Positions 34,366 through 43,586 of a stretch of DNA of 64,000 nt are shown piece after piece. The stretch comes from Bacillus sp. FJAT-27264 (GTDB taxonomy: Bacteria > Bacillota > Bacilli > Paenibacillales > Paenibacillaceae). Both the position numbers and the translations under genes were made by a program. The notes beneath the pieces were generated by a model. That model worked only from the letters and a program-made list of their open reading frames with translations, did not search any database and was not told the origin of the DNA. Numbering within the stretch: position 1 is the first letter of the stretch; every line of letters begins with the position of its first letter. The DNA lies in contig NZ_MAQW01000001.1 of the NCBI RefSeq assembly GCF_001682855.1, forward strand, positions 330,443 to 394,442. The letters run 5' to 3'.

Positions 34366-34420
34366 CAAAAAAAGCTCACGGAATGAGCTATAAACAGCGT
34401 AGCTCCCGTAAGCTTTTTCA
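34366..34420 (-). terminator. Terminator after dut
   Basis: Stem AAAGCTCACGG / CCGTAAGCTTT (34371-34381 and 34406-34416, one G-U) with TTTTTTT on the minus strand. Confidence 0.85.
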
Positions 34421-34454
34421 TATATGTAGCTATTGTAGTAACATGGTTTATCGT

Positions 34455-34901
34455 TTATTTCCCTGTATGTCCGAATCCGCCTTCACCACGAACGGTTGCA
34501 GATAGTTCCTCTACTTCAACCAGTGTCACTGCCGGCACCGCTTGGAAGACCATTTGGGCGATCCGCTCATTACGAGCAATGGCAAACGGCTCTTGACCCA
34601 AATTGATCAGCAGCACCTTGATTTCACCGCGGTAATCGGCATCAATGGTGCCCGGTGTGTTTAAGCAGGTAATACCGTGCTTCAGAGCCAGACCACTGCG
34701 CGGGCGAATCTGCGCCTCCAATCCATCCGGCATCGCGAGTGAGATACCCGTCGGAATTAATGCGCGTGCCCCCGGTTCAAGTACGATGTCGCTATCAACA
34801 GCAGCATACAGATCGTAACCAGAAGCCTGTTCCGACATTTTACGTGGTAGGGATACATCCTCATTCCCTGGTTGTTTATGAATTTGAACGAAGTAAGACA
34901 A
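34455..34901 (-). CDS. dut: dUTP diphosphatase
   Basis: Trimeric dUTPase that removes dUTP and yields dUMP for thymidylate synthesis. The 148-residue product has the family motifs: [12 protein letters not shown] (1), [11 protein letters not shown] (2), [14 protein letters not shown] (3), [10 protein letters not shown] (4), and [11 protein letters not shown] (5), which closes the active site of the neighbouring subunit. TTG at 34901 has TTAGGAG at 8 nt. The ATG codons at 34919 and 34907 flank or overlap that site. The start overlaps the mlpA 3' end by 26 bp, so it is coupled to it. Confidence 0.93.
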   Translation of the reverse strand: MSYFVQIHKQPGNEDVSLPRKMSEQASGYDLYAAVDSDIVLEPGARALIPTGISLAMPDGLEAQIRPRSGLALKHGITCLNTPGTIDADYRGEIKVLLINLGQEPFAIARNERIAQMVFQAVPAVTLVEVEELSATVRGEGGFGHTGK

Positions 34902-36144
34902 GATCATCTCTCCTAACATTAACTATAGCTTTATCTGTAGAGCCTACCATGGCCATTGCCAACGGCTGAGCGAACATATTGTCCAGTACAGCGCTGATGT
35001 CATTCATCGTCACCTGCTGGATCTTGGCAATCATATCATCGAGTGTATCATGTCTTCCGAGCATTAGCTCATTTTTACCGATACGGTTCATTCTGCTGCT
35101 GGTGCTCTCAAGGCTGAGAATCAGACTGCCCTTCATTTGCTCTTTGCCTTTGTCCAGCTCATCCTCACTGAGTCCCTTATCCGCAAGTTCATATAACATC
35201 TCTTTGGTAAGCTCCAAAACTTCTTTGGTCTGCTTAGGAGCAGTCCCGGCATACACGGTGAACAAGCCACTATCAGCCTGGGAGCTGTGGTAGGAATATA
35301 CAGAGTAGGCCAGACCGCGTTTTTCCCGAATTTCCTGGAACATTCGCGAACTCATACCTCCACCGACCGCGTTGTTGATCAGCACCATTGCATATTGCAG
35401 CGGGTCGCCGGAACGAACGCCTGGAAGCGAGATACAGATGTGATTCTGCTCCGTTTTTTTGCGATGAAACAGCAGTTCTCCATGGAAATCCGGCACAGTC
35501 AGCGCCGCAGACGTTCCGTGGTTGTCGAACGAGCCGAAATGCTGCTCCAGCAGATCAATCAGTTCGTCGTTGATATTCCCGGCCACGCTGATCACGGTAT
35601 TCTCTATCGTGTACTGTTCCTTCATATAGGCGCGAAGGTGATCTGGCGTCATCTCTAGCAGGCGTTCCTTCAGACCCAGAATGGAGTAGGCCAGCGGGTG
35701 GTCTTGGTAGGCAGCTTCGCACATCAGATCATGCACCAAATCATCCGGAGTATCCTCGCACATAGCGATTTCCTCCAGAATTACATTCTTCTCCTTGGCC
35801 AATTCTTCGGCATCCAGTTTCGAACGGAAAAACATATCCGCAAGCACATCCACCGCTATCGGCAAATGCTCATCCAGCACTTTTGCATAATAACATGTAT
35901 ATTCTTTCGAGGTAAACGCGTTGACATTGCCGCCGATCGCATCGAACTTCTCTGCAATATCCTTGGCGCTATAGCGGTCAGTCCCCTTGAAAAGCATATG
36001 TTCAACAAAATGGGAGATCCCGTTGTTCTCGGACTTCTCATTCCTGGACCCCGTCTTGACCCAAATCCCGAAGGAAACCGAGCGTCCGGTCGGAATGGTC
36101 TCAGTGACTACACGCAAACCGTTCGATAACACTATTTTTTCCAA
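34876..36144 (-). CDS. mlpA: M16 zinc protease, MlpA/PepR family
   Basis: Processing-peptidase-like metalloprotease of 422 residues. The inverted zinc motif HFVEH is at 45-49 ([14 protein letters not shown]), and [21 protein letters not shown] supplies the distal Glu. The second M16 half is present ([40 protein letters not shown]). Homologue of B. subtilis mlpA (ymxG), located after pnp-ylxY as in that species; there it affects expression of an extracellular protease. TTG start at 36144 behind GAGGG. Confidence 0.92.
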   Translation of the reverse strand: MEKIVLSNGLRVVTETIPTGRSVSFGIWVKTGSRNEKSENNGISHFVEHMLFKGTDRYSAKDIAEKFDAIGGNVNAFTSKEYTCYYAKVLDEHLPIAVDVLADMFFRSKLDAEELAKEKNVILEEIAMCEDTPDDLVHDLMCEAAYQDHPLAYSILGLKERLLEMTPDHLRAYMKEQYTIENTVISVAGNINDELIDLLEQHFGSFDNHGTSAALTVPDFHGELLFHRKKTEQNHICISLPGVRSGDPLQYAMVLINNAVGGGMSSRMFQEIREKRGLAYSVYSYHSSQADSGLFTVYAGTAPKQTKEVLELTKEMLYELADKGLSEDELDKGKEQMKGSLILSLESTSSRMNRIGKNELMLGRHDTLDDMIAKIQQVTMNDISAVLDNMFAQPLAMAMVGSTDKAIVNVRRDDLVLLRSNS

Positions 36145-36222
36145 TTCAAGCCCTCCTGACGTAACCCTGTTTCTATCTGTAATATTTCCAACGTGCTTTT
36201 TATCGTACCAGAAATAGAACGT

Positions 36223-37206
36223 TCACTCAACTTCCGGAGGCAGCATCCGTTCCGGCGACAAGGTTTGACTAACCGTGCCCAGACTTAAGCCCTTCTTCCG
36301 GATGCCCTGTATCATGCCTCTGAGTGCCTTGGAGGAGGACGCCGTGGGGTGCATGAGCACCAGCGTACCCGGCTCCGCTTTAGACGTGATTTTGACAATG
36401 ACAGATTCCGGAGAAGGATTGCGCCAATCCACCGTATCCAGGGTCCACAGTACCGTTTTGAGTCCCAGACTTGCAGCGATCTCTACGGTCTGCTGATTGA
36501 AATCGCCTGAAGGAGGAGCGAACCATTTGTTCGTAACCCCCAGCGTCTGCTTCAGCAGCTTCTGCGTTTTCTCAATTTCAGCTGTAGCCCGTGCACGGCT
36601 CAAATTGCTCATATTAGGATGTGTGTAGGCATGGTTCTCCATCTCATGACCGCGTTTTTGCATTTCTAAAGCCAGCTCCGGATTTTTACTCAGCCAGCTC
36701 CCATCCAGAAAGAACGTTACCTTCACTTTTTCTTCATCCAAAATATCCAGCATCGGAATAATATATTCATTGCCCCAAGCCACATTGATCATCAGGGAGA
36801 CCATGGGCTTGCTTGGGTTCCCTCTGAAGATTGGCTGTGCTCCTAGATCATCCAGGGATACTTTGGGCGAGATCTGGCGGTAGACATATTTCAGCGGCTC
36901 TTTGGGCTGCAAAAGCGCATTCCTATAGGTGGATTCCACATCCACTTCCAGACCATTGTATCCGGGAATGGCTTTCCATACCCTGTCCAGCACCGCGTCC
37001 ACCGGTGGAGCGGAGAGCTTCGCCGCATTGGCCTCGATCTGGCTTCGCAAATCATCATGTGCTATGACGGACTCGTCCTTCCACACGGCCAATCCTTCCT
37101 GTGGCTTTAACTGGACCAACATGTCCCTCACAGGGCCGTTGGTACTCCCTATTCCAATGACGATAGCGATGCAGGCCAGCACAAGTGCGACCTTTTCCGT
37201 CTTCAT
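36223..37206 (-). CDS. ylxY: YlxY-type polysaccharide deacetylase homologue
   Basis: NodB-fold protein of 327 residues with an N-terminal signal/anchor helix (VALVLACIAIVIGIG). The second NodB motif is retained (GHEMENHAYTHPNM, HxH-type metal ligands) and FAPPSGDFNQQTVEIA, VLWTLDTVDWRNPSPE resemble motifs 3-4. Motif 1, normally TFDDG with the catalytic Asp, reads SLMINVAWGNEY here. The enzyme may therefore be inactive or altered. ATG at 37206 has AGGAGGAGGAAAGG upstream. Acts outside the membrane. Locus pnp-ylxY-mlpA as in B. subtilis. Confidence 0.88.
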   Translation of the reverse strand: MKTEKVALVLACIAIVIGIGSTNGPVRDMLVQLKPQEGLAVWKDESVIAHDDLRSQIEANAAKLSAPPVDAVLDRVWKAIPGYNGLEVDVESTYRNALLQPKEPLKYVYRQISPKVSLDDLGAQPIFRGNPSKPMVSLMINVAWGNEYIIPMLDILDEEKVKVTFFLDGSWLSKNPELALEMQKRGHEMENHAYTHPNMSNLSRARATAEIEKTQKLLKQTLGVTNKWFAPPSGDFNQQTVEIAASLGLKTVLWTLDTVDWRNPSPESVIVKITSKAEPGTLVLMHPTASSSKALRGMIQGIRKKGLSLGTVSQTLSPERMLPPEVE

Positions 37207-37342
37207 GATCCTTTCCTCCTCCTGCACAAACCGATGTCTCCTGCACAGCGCTGTGCAGAGAGGCTTTGTCCCAGCCTATGAAAGTTTCGAGGAAATTATG
37301 CATGCAGTGAATCATCGCCATAACCTAAACTCTGATGAAAAC

Positions 37343-37366
37343 AAGAAAAGCACCTTACGGTGCCCT
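37343..37366 (-). terminator. Terminator after pnp
   Basis: Stem GCACC / GGTGC (37350-37354 and 37359-37363), loop TTAC, TTTTCTTGTTTTC on the minus strand. Confidence 0.72.
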
Positions 37367-37477
37367 GCCTCAATCCTATGTTGTTGAATCTAAATATTGA
37401 CTATAAAGTGTAATGAGAAAAAGAGCCAGAATACTTGCGCTTCTGTCTCTTTTAACCCTCACAGGCCAGAGTAAAAT

Positions 37478-39580
37478 TTATGCCTTGGCTACGCCTTCGG
37501 AAGTCAGCACCGCTTTGCGGGAAAGGTTGACACGACCTTGTTGGTCGATCTCCGTTACTTTTACGGTAATTGTATCACCGATAGCCACAACATCCTCTAC
37601 CTTAGCTACACGCTCGGTGGACAGCTGGGAAATATGCACCAGACCGTCTTTACCTGGCAAGAGCTCAACAAATGCGCCGAATTTCTCGATGCGTCTGACG
37701 GTACCCACGTAAATTTCGCCGACTTGCACTTCACGTACAATGCCTTCGATAATAGTGCGGGCTTTCTGAATCATCTCTTCATCAGAGGAACCAATGAATA
37801 CACGGCCATCTTGTTCGATGTCGATTTTCACGCCGGTTTCTTCGATAATTTTGTTGATGATCTTGCCGCCAGCTCCGATAACATCACGGATTTTGTCCGG
37901 GTTAATGTTGATGATAATGATTTTTGGAGCGTATTTGGACAGACTTGGTCTTGGCTCGGAGATCACTTCATTCATTTTGCCCAAGATGAACAAACGTCCT
38001 TCTTTAGCTTGCTGCAAAGCGTCCTGAAGAATCTTCCGGTCAATACCGTCGATCTTGATGTCCATCTGAATCGCAGTTACACCCTCAGCCGTACCTGCAA
38101 CCTTAAAGTCCATATCGCCAAGGTGATCTTCCATACCTTGAATATCGGTCAGAATGGATACATGCTCTCCGTCCTTGATCAATCCCATAGCCACACCAGC
38201 CACTGGTGCCTTGATCGGTACACCCGCATCCATCATCGCCAGGATACTGGCGCAAATGCTCGCTTGGGAAGTAGAACCGTTAGATTCGATAGCTTCCGAA
38301 ACCAAACGAATGGTGTATGGGAATTCAGTTTCACTAGGAATAACTTTGGACAATGCGCGTTCTCCGAGTGCACCATGCCCAATCTCGCGACGGCCTGGAG
38401 CTCTTAGCGGACGAGCTTCCCCTACGCTGAACGGCGGGAAATTGTAATGGTGCATGAAACGCTTCGTCTCAGCCAGATCGATACCATCAAGAATTTGCAC
38501 ATCACCCAATGCGCCAAGTGTACATACGCTAAGGATTTGTGTTTGTCCCCGAGTAAACAGACCGGAGCCGTGTGTACGCGGCAGCAGACCTGTATCACAT
38601 TCAATCGGACGAATCTCATCCAGCTTACGGCCATCCGGACGAACCTTGTCATGTGTAATCAGGCGTCTGACTTCTTCTTTCACGATATCGTGAAGAACTT
38701 CCTTGACATCCTTCAGAAGCTCAGGGGTTTCTATGTATTTCTCAGTGAAATACTCAACAGCTTCATCATTCACAACATCAATCGCCTGCTGACGAGCATG
38801 CTTCTCGGCAATTTTGACAGCTTCCACCAAACGGCTCTCCGCAAAAGTACGGACCTCAGTGTTCACATCAGCAGCTACTGCATGCAGCTTCACAGCCATT
38901 TTTTCCTTACCAGCCAGTTTGACCAGTTCTTCAATGGTAGCAACGATATTGCGAATTTCATCATGTCCGAACATAATCGCTTCGAGCATCACTTCTTCCG
39001 TTACTTCGCTCGCTTCCGCTTCCACCATCATGATGGCGCTTTTCGTTCCGGCAACCACGACATGAATGTCGCTTTCCGCTTGCTGGGCAATATTCGGATT
39101 AATTACAAATTCACCATTGATCCGACCCACAGCTACGCCGCCAATTGGACCGTTAAAAGGTACATCAGAAATACTCAGTGCTGCGGAAGTACCAATCATA
39201 GCGGCAATTTCCGGCGCACAATCCTGATCCACACTCATGACAAGGTTCAAGACTTGCACATCATTCCGGAAGCCTTCCGGGAACAGTGGGCGTATTGGAC
39301 GGTCTGTCAAACGGCTCGACAGAATCGCTTTTTCACTCGGTCTGCCCTCCCGTTTAATAAATCCACCCGGAATTTTACCCACCGAATATAATCTTTCCTC
39401 ATAGTTAACCGTAAGCGGGAAAAAATCCAGATCCTTCGGCTCTTTCGAGGCTGTAACCGTACACAATACAGAAGTATCACCATAACGAACCATTACGGCT
39501 GCATTAGCTTGTTTGGCCAAACGGCCTGTTTCCAGCACAAGGCGTCTTCCGCCCAACTGCATTTCCACACGTTGTTCCAT
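37478..39580 (-). CDS. pnp: Polynucleotide phosphorylase
   Basis: Phosphorolytic 3'-5' exoribonuclease of mRNA decay, 700 residues. Two RNase PH domains are present; the second holds the catalytic region [24 protein letters not shown]. They flank an all-alpha domain. A KH domain ([28 protein letters not shown], about 560-590) and an S1 domain ([35 protein letters not shown]) complete it. ATG preceded by AAGGAGGGACTTT. The leader contains a long perfect hairpin. Downstream of rpsO as in most bacteria. Confidence 0.97.
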   Translation of the reverse strand: MEQRVEMQLGGRRLVLETGRLAKQANAAVMVRYGDTSVLCTVTASKEPKDLDFFPLTVNYEERLYSVGKIPGGFIKREGRPSEKAILSSRLTDRPIRPLFPEGFRNDVQVLNLVMSVDQDCAPEIAAMIGTSAALSISDVPFNGPIGGVAVGRINGEFVINPNIAQQAESDIHVVVAGTKSAIMMVEAEASEVTEEVMLEAIMFGHDEIRNIVATIEELVKLAGKEKMAVKLHAVAADVNTEVRTFAESRLVEAVKIAEKHARQQAIDVVNDEAVEYFTEKYIETPELLKDVKEVLHDIVKEEVRRLITHDKVRPDGRKLDEIRPIECDTGLLPRTHGSGLFTRGQTQILSVCTLGALGDVQILDGIDLAETKRFMHHYNFPPFSVGEARPLRAPGRREIGHGALGERALSKVIPSETEFPYTIRLVSEAIESNGSTSQASICASILAMMDAGVPIKAPVAGVAMGLIKDGEHVSILTDIQGMEDHLGDMDFKVAGTAEGVTAIQMDIKIDGIDRKILQDALQQAKEGRLFILGKMNEVISEPRPSLSKYAPKIIIININPDKIRDVIGAGGKIINKIIEETGVKIDIEQDGRVFIGSSDEEMIQKARTIIEGIVREVQVGEIYVGTVRRIEKFGAFVELLPGKDGLVHISQLSTERVAKVEDVVAIGDTITVKVTEIDQQGRVNLSRKAVLTSEGVAKA

Positions 39581-39720
39581 AAAGTCCCTCCTTAATTGAA
39601 GTAAACGGATTTGTCACCCGTTAAGATTGCAACAAATTCTGTATACAACTGAATCAATTTCATAATACCGATTTAAATCCGATGCTCACTCATTGATTTA
39701 TGAAATTGATTCAACTACAA
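39581..39720 (-). promoter_or_regulatory. pnp leader with a 16-bp perfect inverted repeat
   Basis: TGAATCAATTTCATAA (39650-39665) and its exact complement TTATGAAATTGATTCA (39698-39713) flank 32 nt that contain a second small hairpin (CGATTTAAATC). The element lies between the rpsO terminator and the pnp start, 70 nt from the ATG. As RNA it would be a strong stem, a possible cleavage and autoregulation site. No clear separate pnp promoter was found. The gap to rpsO (39581-39898) holds no gene. Confidence 0.7.
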
Positions 39721-39766
39721 GCAAAAACGGCTTGTCCTCCCAGCGAGATGATGCAGCCGTTTTTGC
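39721..39766 (-). terminator. Terminator after rpsO
   Basis: Perfect 12-bp stem GCAAAAACGGCT / AGCCGTTTTTGC (39721-39732 and 39755-39766) with the T-run as part of the stem on the minus strand. It lies 130 bp past the rpsO stop. Confidence 0.75.
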
Positions 39767-39898
39767 GAATCATATCTTCTTTCAGTCTTTCAACAGTTTC
39801 CCCATAATTTTCAAAAAGCAACCCAGTTGTCCCGCTGTCGCTCCGAAAAGGACGTACGGTATACAACCAGGCTGCTTTAAGAGTAAGCTTATGGAATA

Positions 39899-40168
39899 TT
39901 AACGACGCAATCCCAGTTTTTCGATCAGGGCGCTGTAACGACGGACGTCTTTGTTTTTCAAATACGCCAGCAGTTTACGACGTTGGCCAACCATTTTCAA
40001 CAATCCACGACGGGAGTGGTGATCTTTCTTGTGCGTACGCAAGTGGTCAGTCAAATTAACGATGTTCTCCGTAAGGATAGCAACTTGCACCTCAGGGGAT
40101 CCAGTATCGGATTCATGAGTTTTGTGCTCGTCGATCAATTGGTGTTTACGTTCTTGAGTCAATGCCAT
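39899..40168 (-). CDS. rpsO: 30S ribosomal protein S15
   Basis: Small-subunit protein of 89 residues binding the 16S central domain: [36 protein letters not shown], then the [22 protein letters not shown] signature. ATG at 40168 has AAGGAGGTGAACAGG. The 19 codons upstream in frame belong to the leader. Own promoter with a structured leader of about 95 nt, which in Bacillaceae is where S15 represses itself. Confidence 0.98.
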   Translation of the reverse strand: MALTQERKHQLIDEHKTHESDTGSPEVQVAILTENIVNLTDHLRTHKKDHHSRRGLLKMVGQRRKLLAYLKNKDVRRYSALIEKLGLRR

Positions 40169-40270
40169 CCTGTTCACCTCCTTCATAATAATCGCCAATA
40201 GCCTCGTAGCCGTCGGTGAGAACAAGCAACCAAGCTAAGGTTATGATGCCAAAGTGCGGCAACGTTTATC

Positions 40271-40299
40271 AGTATAGCATCTTCACCGACAAATGTAAA
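40271..40299 (-). promoter_or_regulatory. Promoter of rpsO
   Basis: TTTACA (40294-40299), 17-bp spacer, TATACT (40271-40276) on the minus strand. The resulting leader (about 40169-40264) is able to fold (GCC...GGC near its start, GCCGACGG-like elements near the ribosome site) and may be an S15 autoregulatory leader; the exact family is not established. Confidence 0.72.
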
Positions 40300-40317
40300 C
40301 GGCATGTCCACTACCTA

Positions 40318-41265
40318 TTATAAAAATTGCTGTAAAAGCTGTTTGGCCGTTTCGGAATCCTGCCCGATCTGGGCGATCAGCGCCTGGATGGAGTCAAATT
40401 TACGCTCCGGCCGGATGTATGAGACCAATTCAACCTTAAGATGCTGATCATACAAATCGCCTGCAAAATCGAATAGATGCACTTCAAAGCTGGGTGCAGT
40501 TACCCCATCATGAAACGTCGGCTTGACGCCCACATTCATAACTCCATGCAATATCTTGTCGTTGTGGAATACACGCACAGCGTATACGCCTTTGGCGGGT
40601 GTGACAAATCGGTCGTCGAGCTGCAGATTGGCCGTCGGAAAGCCGATGGTACGTCCGCGCTTCTCACCATGTCCGACCATTCCGCGCAGATGATAGAAGC
40701 GGCCGAACCAAGCGTTCGCCAGCTCCAAATCACCATTTTGAAGGCTCTTGCGGATACCGGAGCTGCTGACCTTCTCGCCATTCAAGAGGAACGGAGGCGC
40801 AGCCTCCACATTCATGAGACCTGCTCCCAATTGCCGAAGCATGTCCACATCGCCTTCCCCTTGATAACCGAAGCGGAAGTCAAAGCCGACTACCGCCGTA
40901 GTGATTTGCAAAGGCAGCAGCATAACGGACACAAAATTCTGCGGGCTGACTCTGGAGAGCTGCTCATTGAATTCAACTATATACAAAATATCAACACCCA
41001 TGTCCGCAAGCAGTTTCTGCTTGTCAGCCTGTGGCGTCAAATACCCTTCGTAATCTCCTTTACCCATAACATCCTTCGGATGGGGATGGAAGGTCATTAC
41101 GGCAGCCGGCACGCCTTCTTTGCGGGCCAGAGCCACAGCCGAGGCAATGACACTGACATGGCCAAGATGCAGACCGTCGAACTGCCCGAGAGCAGCCACT
41201 TGCGGCTGTGCCCACTGCGCGGCTGTCTCCGGAGGCATTGGATAGGTTAACGTTACGGTTCTCAC
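40318..41265 (-). CDS. ribF: Bifunctional riboflavin kinase / FAD synthetase
   Basis: Makes FMN and FAD from riboflavin. The 315-residue protein has an N-terminal nucleotidyltransferase domain (VAALGQFDGLHLGHVSVI with the HxGH-type site; SSGIRKSLQNGDLELANAWFGR). The C-terminal flavokinase domain follows from about 185 (GRTIGFPTANLQLDDRFVTPAKGVYAV; PSFEVHLFDFAGDLYDQ). GTG at 41265 has AGGTGA at 8 nt; an in-frame GTG at 41277 lies within that site. Follows truB, as in B. subtilis (ribC). Confidence 0.94.
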   Translation of the reverse strand: MRTVTLTYPMPPETAAQWAQPQVAALGQFDGLHLGHVSVIASAVALARKEGVPAAVMTFHPHPKDVMGKGDYEGYLTPQADKQKLLADMGVDILYIVEFNEQLSRVSPQNFVSVMLLPLQITTAVVGFDFRFGYQGEGDVDMLRQLGAGLMNVEAAPPFLLNGEKVSSSGIRKSLQNGDLELANAWFGRFYHLRGMVGHGEKRGRTIGFPTANLQLDDRFVTPAKGVYAVRVFHNDKILHGVMNVGVKPTFHDGVTAPSFEVHLFDFAGDLYDQHLKVELVSYIRPERKFDSIQALIAQIGQDSETAKQLLQQFL

Positions 41266-41303
41266 GCTGTCTCTCACCTACAATTCACTTTGTAAAATTG
41301 ACA

Positions 41304-42218
41304 TTAGACTTGTGCAAAAACTTTGACCGGAGCGATCGCCCCTGCCTCATCCAGCTTGTAAATACCAAGAAACTCCCCTTGCAAATCGTAAAGCCTGAAA
41401 TCACCGTCTGTCACGACTTCCGGGGCAACAAAACGTAAGGAAAGGCGCTGGCCCTGCAAGGCAGCCTTCTTCTTCTCGTCCATCACCTTATGCTGCGGTA
41501 AATGAGCAATCGCCTCATCAGCAGCAATCAGATGGCTTTCCAGCGTACCTGCTTCCTTGTGGTCTGCAATCTCCTCAAGCGTTAGACAATGCTCAGCAGT
41601 AATGCCAGCAGACATCGTTCGTTCTAGCTTGACCATCACCCCCGGAACGCCCAGTGCCCGGCCAATATCGACGCAAAGCGTACGGATATAAGTGCCTTTA
41701 GAGCAGCGTGCACGGAAGGTAATATCGGGATAATTACCATTTCGAGTCACATCCAGCAGCTCGATTTCGTAAATCTCCACTTCCCGGCTTTTCCGTTCTA
41801 CGGTCTTGCCTTCTCTAGCCAGTTCGTATAGACGCTTGCCATCTACCTTGACTGCAGAATACATCGGTGGCACCTGAGAAATTACGCCTTGAAAAGAGTT
41901 TAGCACTGCCGCGATCTCTTCATCCGTGACATTTACTTCGTCAACGGTCTCTGTAATCGTTCCGGTCAAGTCCTCTGTATCACTGGCCATACCGAGTCTC
42001 AGCGTAGCTACATATTCTTTGGGCAGCTCCTGGATATATTCCACCACCCGGGTAGCGCGTCCCAGGCATAACGGCAGCACACCTGTCACTTGGGGATCAA
42101 GTGTCCCTGTATGACCGATCCGCTTCATGCCCAGGATACGCCGGGCTTTGGCCACAACATCATGAGAAGTGAACCCAGCAGGCTTATACACCGCCAAAAC
42201 TCCTGTAAGTTCACTCAT
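41304..42218 (-). CDS. truB: tRNA pseudouridine-55 synthase
   Basis: Forms pseudouridine 55 in the T-loop of tRNAs. The 304-residue protein has LAVYKPAGFTSHDVV, and the catalytic Asp in GHTGTLDPQVTGVLPLCLGRATR, plus YIRTLCVDIGRALG. A short PUA-like C-terminal extension follows. ATG overlaps the nrnA stop (ATGA). Confidence 0.96.
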   Translation of the reverse strand: MSELTGVLAVYKPAGFTSHDVVAKARRILGMKRIGHTGTLDPQVTGVLPLCLGRATRVVEYIQELPKEYVATLRLGMASDTEDLTGTITETVDEVNVTDEEIAAVLNSFQGVISQVPPMYSAVKVDGKRLYELAREGKTVERKSREVEIYEIELLDVTRNGNYPDITFRARCSKGTYIRTLCVDIGRALGVPGVMVKLERTMSAGITAEHCLTLEEIADHKEAGTLESHLIAADEAIAHLPQHKVMDEKKKAALQGQRLSLRFVAPEVVTDGDFRLYDLQGEFLGIYKLDEAGAIAPVKVFAQV

Positions 42219-43192
42219 AAATGACGTCTGACCTCCTCAAGGATAAGCGGAATAACCTGCTCCAATGGTGCCTCAACCTTGGCACCGGCTGCACGGGTGT
42301 GTCCGCCTCCGCCAAAAGTCTGCGCCAGAGCCGCAACATCCACCTTGCCAGCAGAACGCAGGCTGACCTTGACTGCATTCTCATGAATGACCTTGAACAG
42401 AATGCCAACCTCAACCCCGCGGATATTGCGCGGATAGTTCACAATCCCTTCGAGATCCTCATTCTCTGCAGCACACTCTATCATGTCCTGCGGAGTCACG
42501 TGAACCCAGGCAATGTTCCCTTCCGGTGACAGCTGCAATGTATTCAAAGCCCGGTTTAATACTTTAACCTGCGGCAATGTCATTTCTTCCAGCAGATTCT
42601 CCGCCAGTTCCGGACCATTCACACCAAGTGACAGCAGTTCAGAGACTGTCGCCATTACCTTCGGTGAAGTATTGGAATAACGGAAACCTCCGGTATCCGT
42701 CAATAATCCGGTATAGATAGCAGTGGCAATCTCAAGATTCCACTCTACTCCAACAACCTTCAGCAGATCGAACAGAATCTCTGCGGTGGCCGCCGCATCA
42801 GGTTTGATCAGATTGACCGTTCCATACCCATTATTAGTGGGATGGTGGTCGATGTTGACGATCTTCGCCCCTTCGGCAAAATAACGCTGTGTTCTTCCTA
42901 CACGTTCAAAATCGGCGCAATCTACACAGATGATATGGCTGTAAGGGCCAGGCAGCTCCTGCTCAGACATGTTCACGATCTCACTCGCATGCCACAGGTA
43001 CTCCATCCGCTTCGGAATTGGACCTTCATTGATCATAGTGTAATTTTTGCCCAGACATGAGAGAAGCCAGCCCACCGCTAGGGTGGAGCTGACTGCATCT
43101 CCGTCCGGCTGAACATGCGACACTACAAGGTAATCGTCATGGTCCAGCAGAAACTCACGGGTCTGCTGGAGACTTTGTTCATAGCTCTGCAT
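42215..43192 (-). CDS. nrnA: Bifunctional oligoribonuclease / pAp phosphatase NrnA
   Basis: DHH/DHHA1 phosphoesterase that degrades 2-5-mer RNAs and pAp. The 325-residue protein has VSHVQPDGDAVSSTLA, IICVDCADFERVG and VNIDHHPTNNGYG (metal site), and the C-terminal DHHA1 GGGGHTRAAG. ATG at 43192 is preceded by AAAGGAGACGGCGA; the 32 codons upstream in frame overlap rbfA and were rejected. Insertion between rbfA and truB differs from B. subtilis but is common in other Firmicutes. Confidence 0.94.
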   Translation of the reverse strand: MQSYEQSLQQTREFLLDHDDYLVVSHVQPDGDAVSSTLAVGWLLSCLGKNYTMINEGPIPKRMEYLWHASEIVNMSEQELPGPYSHIICVDCADFERVGRTQRYFAEGAKIVNIDHHPTNNGYGTVNLIKPDAAATAEILFDLLKVVGVEWNLEIATAIYTGLLTDTGGFRYSNTSPKVMATVSELLSLGVNGPELAENLLEEMTLPQVKVLNRALNTLQLSPEGNIAWVHVTPQDMIECAAENEDLEGIVNYPRNIRGVEVGILFKVIHENAVKVSLRSAGKVDVAALAQTFGGGGHTRAAGAKVEAPLEQVIPLILEEVRRHL

Positions 43193-43214
43193 TCGCCGTC
43201 TCCTTTTAAGTTGA

Positions 43215-43568
43215 CTATCTCTCTTCGTTCTTGCCAATATCACCAAGCAGCTTCTCGATATGACTGCCGTAAGCAACGGACTCGTCAAACTTGAAGATCA
43301 GCTCTGGGGTATGACGAAGGCGGATTGCCTTACCAAGCTCTGTGCGGAGAAAGCCGTTGGCTTTGTCGATCGCTTTAAGGGACTTGGCTTTTTGTTCCTC
43401 ATCCCCGAACACGCTAAGGTATACTTTGGCTTGTGACAAGTCGTTCGTCACTTCTACGCCAGTCACCGTTACAAAACCAATTCGGGGGTCTTTCAATTCG
43501 CTCTGGATCAGTTGGCTCAGTTCTTTCTTGATCTGCTCGCCAACGCGTCCGGCTCTGATTTTAGACAT
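43215..43568 (-). CDS. rbfA: 30S ribosome-binding factor A
   Basis: Ribosome maturation factor of 117 residues with a type II KH-like fold: [46 protein letters not shown] and [25 protein letters not shown] are diagnostic. Located directly after infB. Confidence 0.96.
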   Translation of the reverse strand: MSKIRAGRVGEQIKKELSQLIQSELKDPRIGFVTVTGVEVTNDLSQAKVYLSVFGDEEQKAKSLKAIDKANGFLRTELGKAIRLRHTPELIFKFDESVAYGSHIEKLLGDIGKNEER

Positions 43569-43586
43569 CTATATTCACCTCTTCGC

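Noticed and set aside
37538-39391. Two large plus-strand frames (about 290 and 314 codons) opposite pnp
   Set aside because: Antisense shadows of the GC-biased pnp codons; no start context or recognisable domains.
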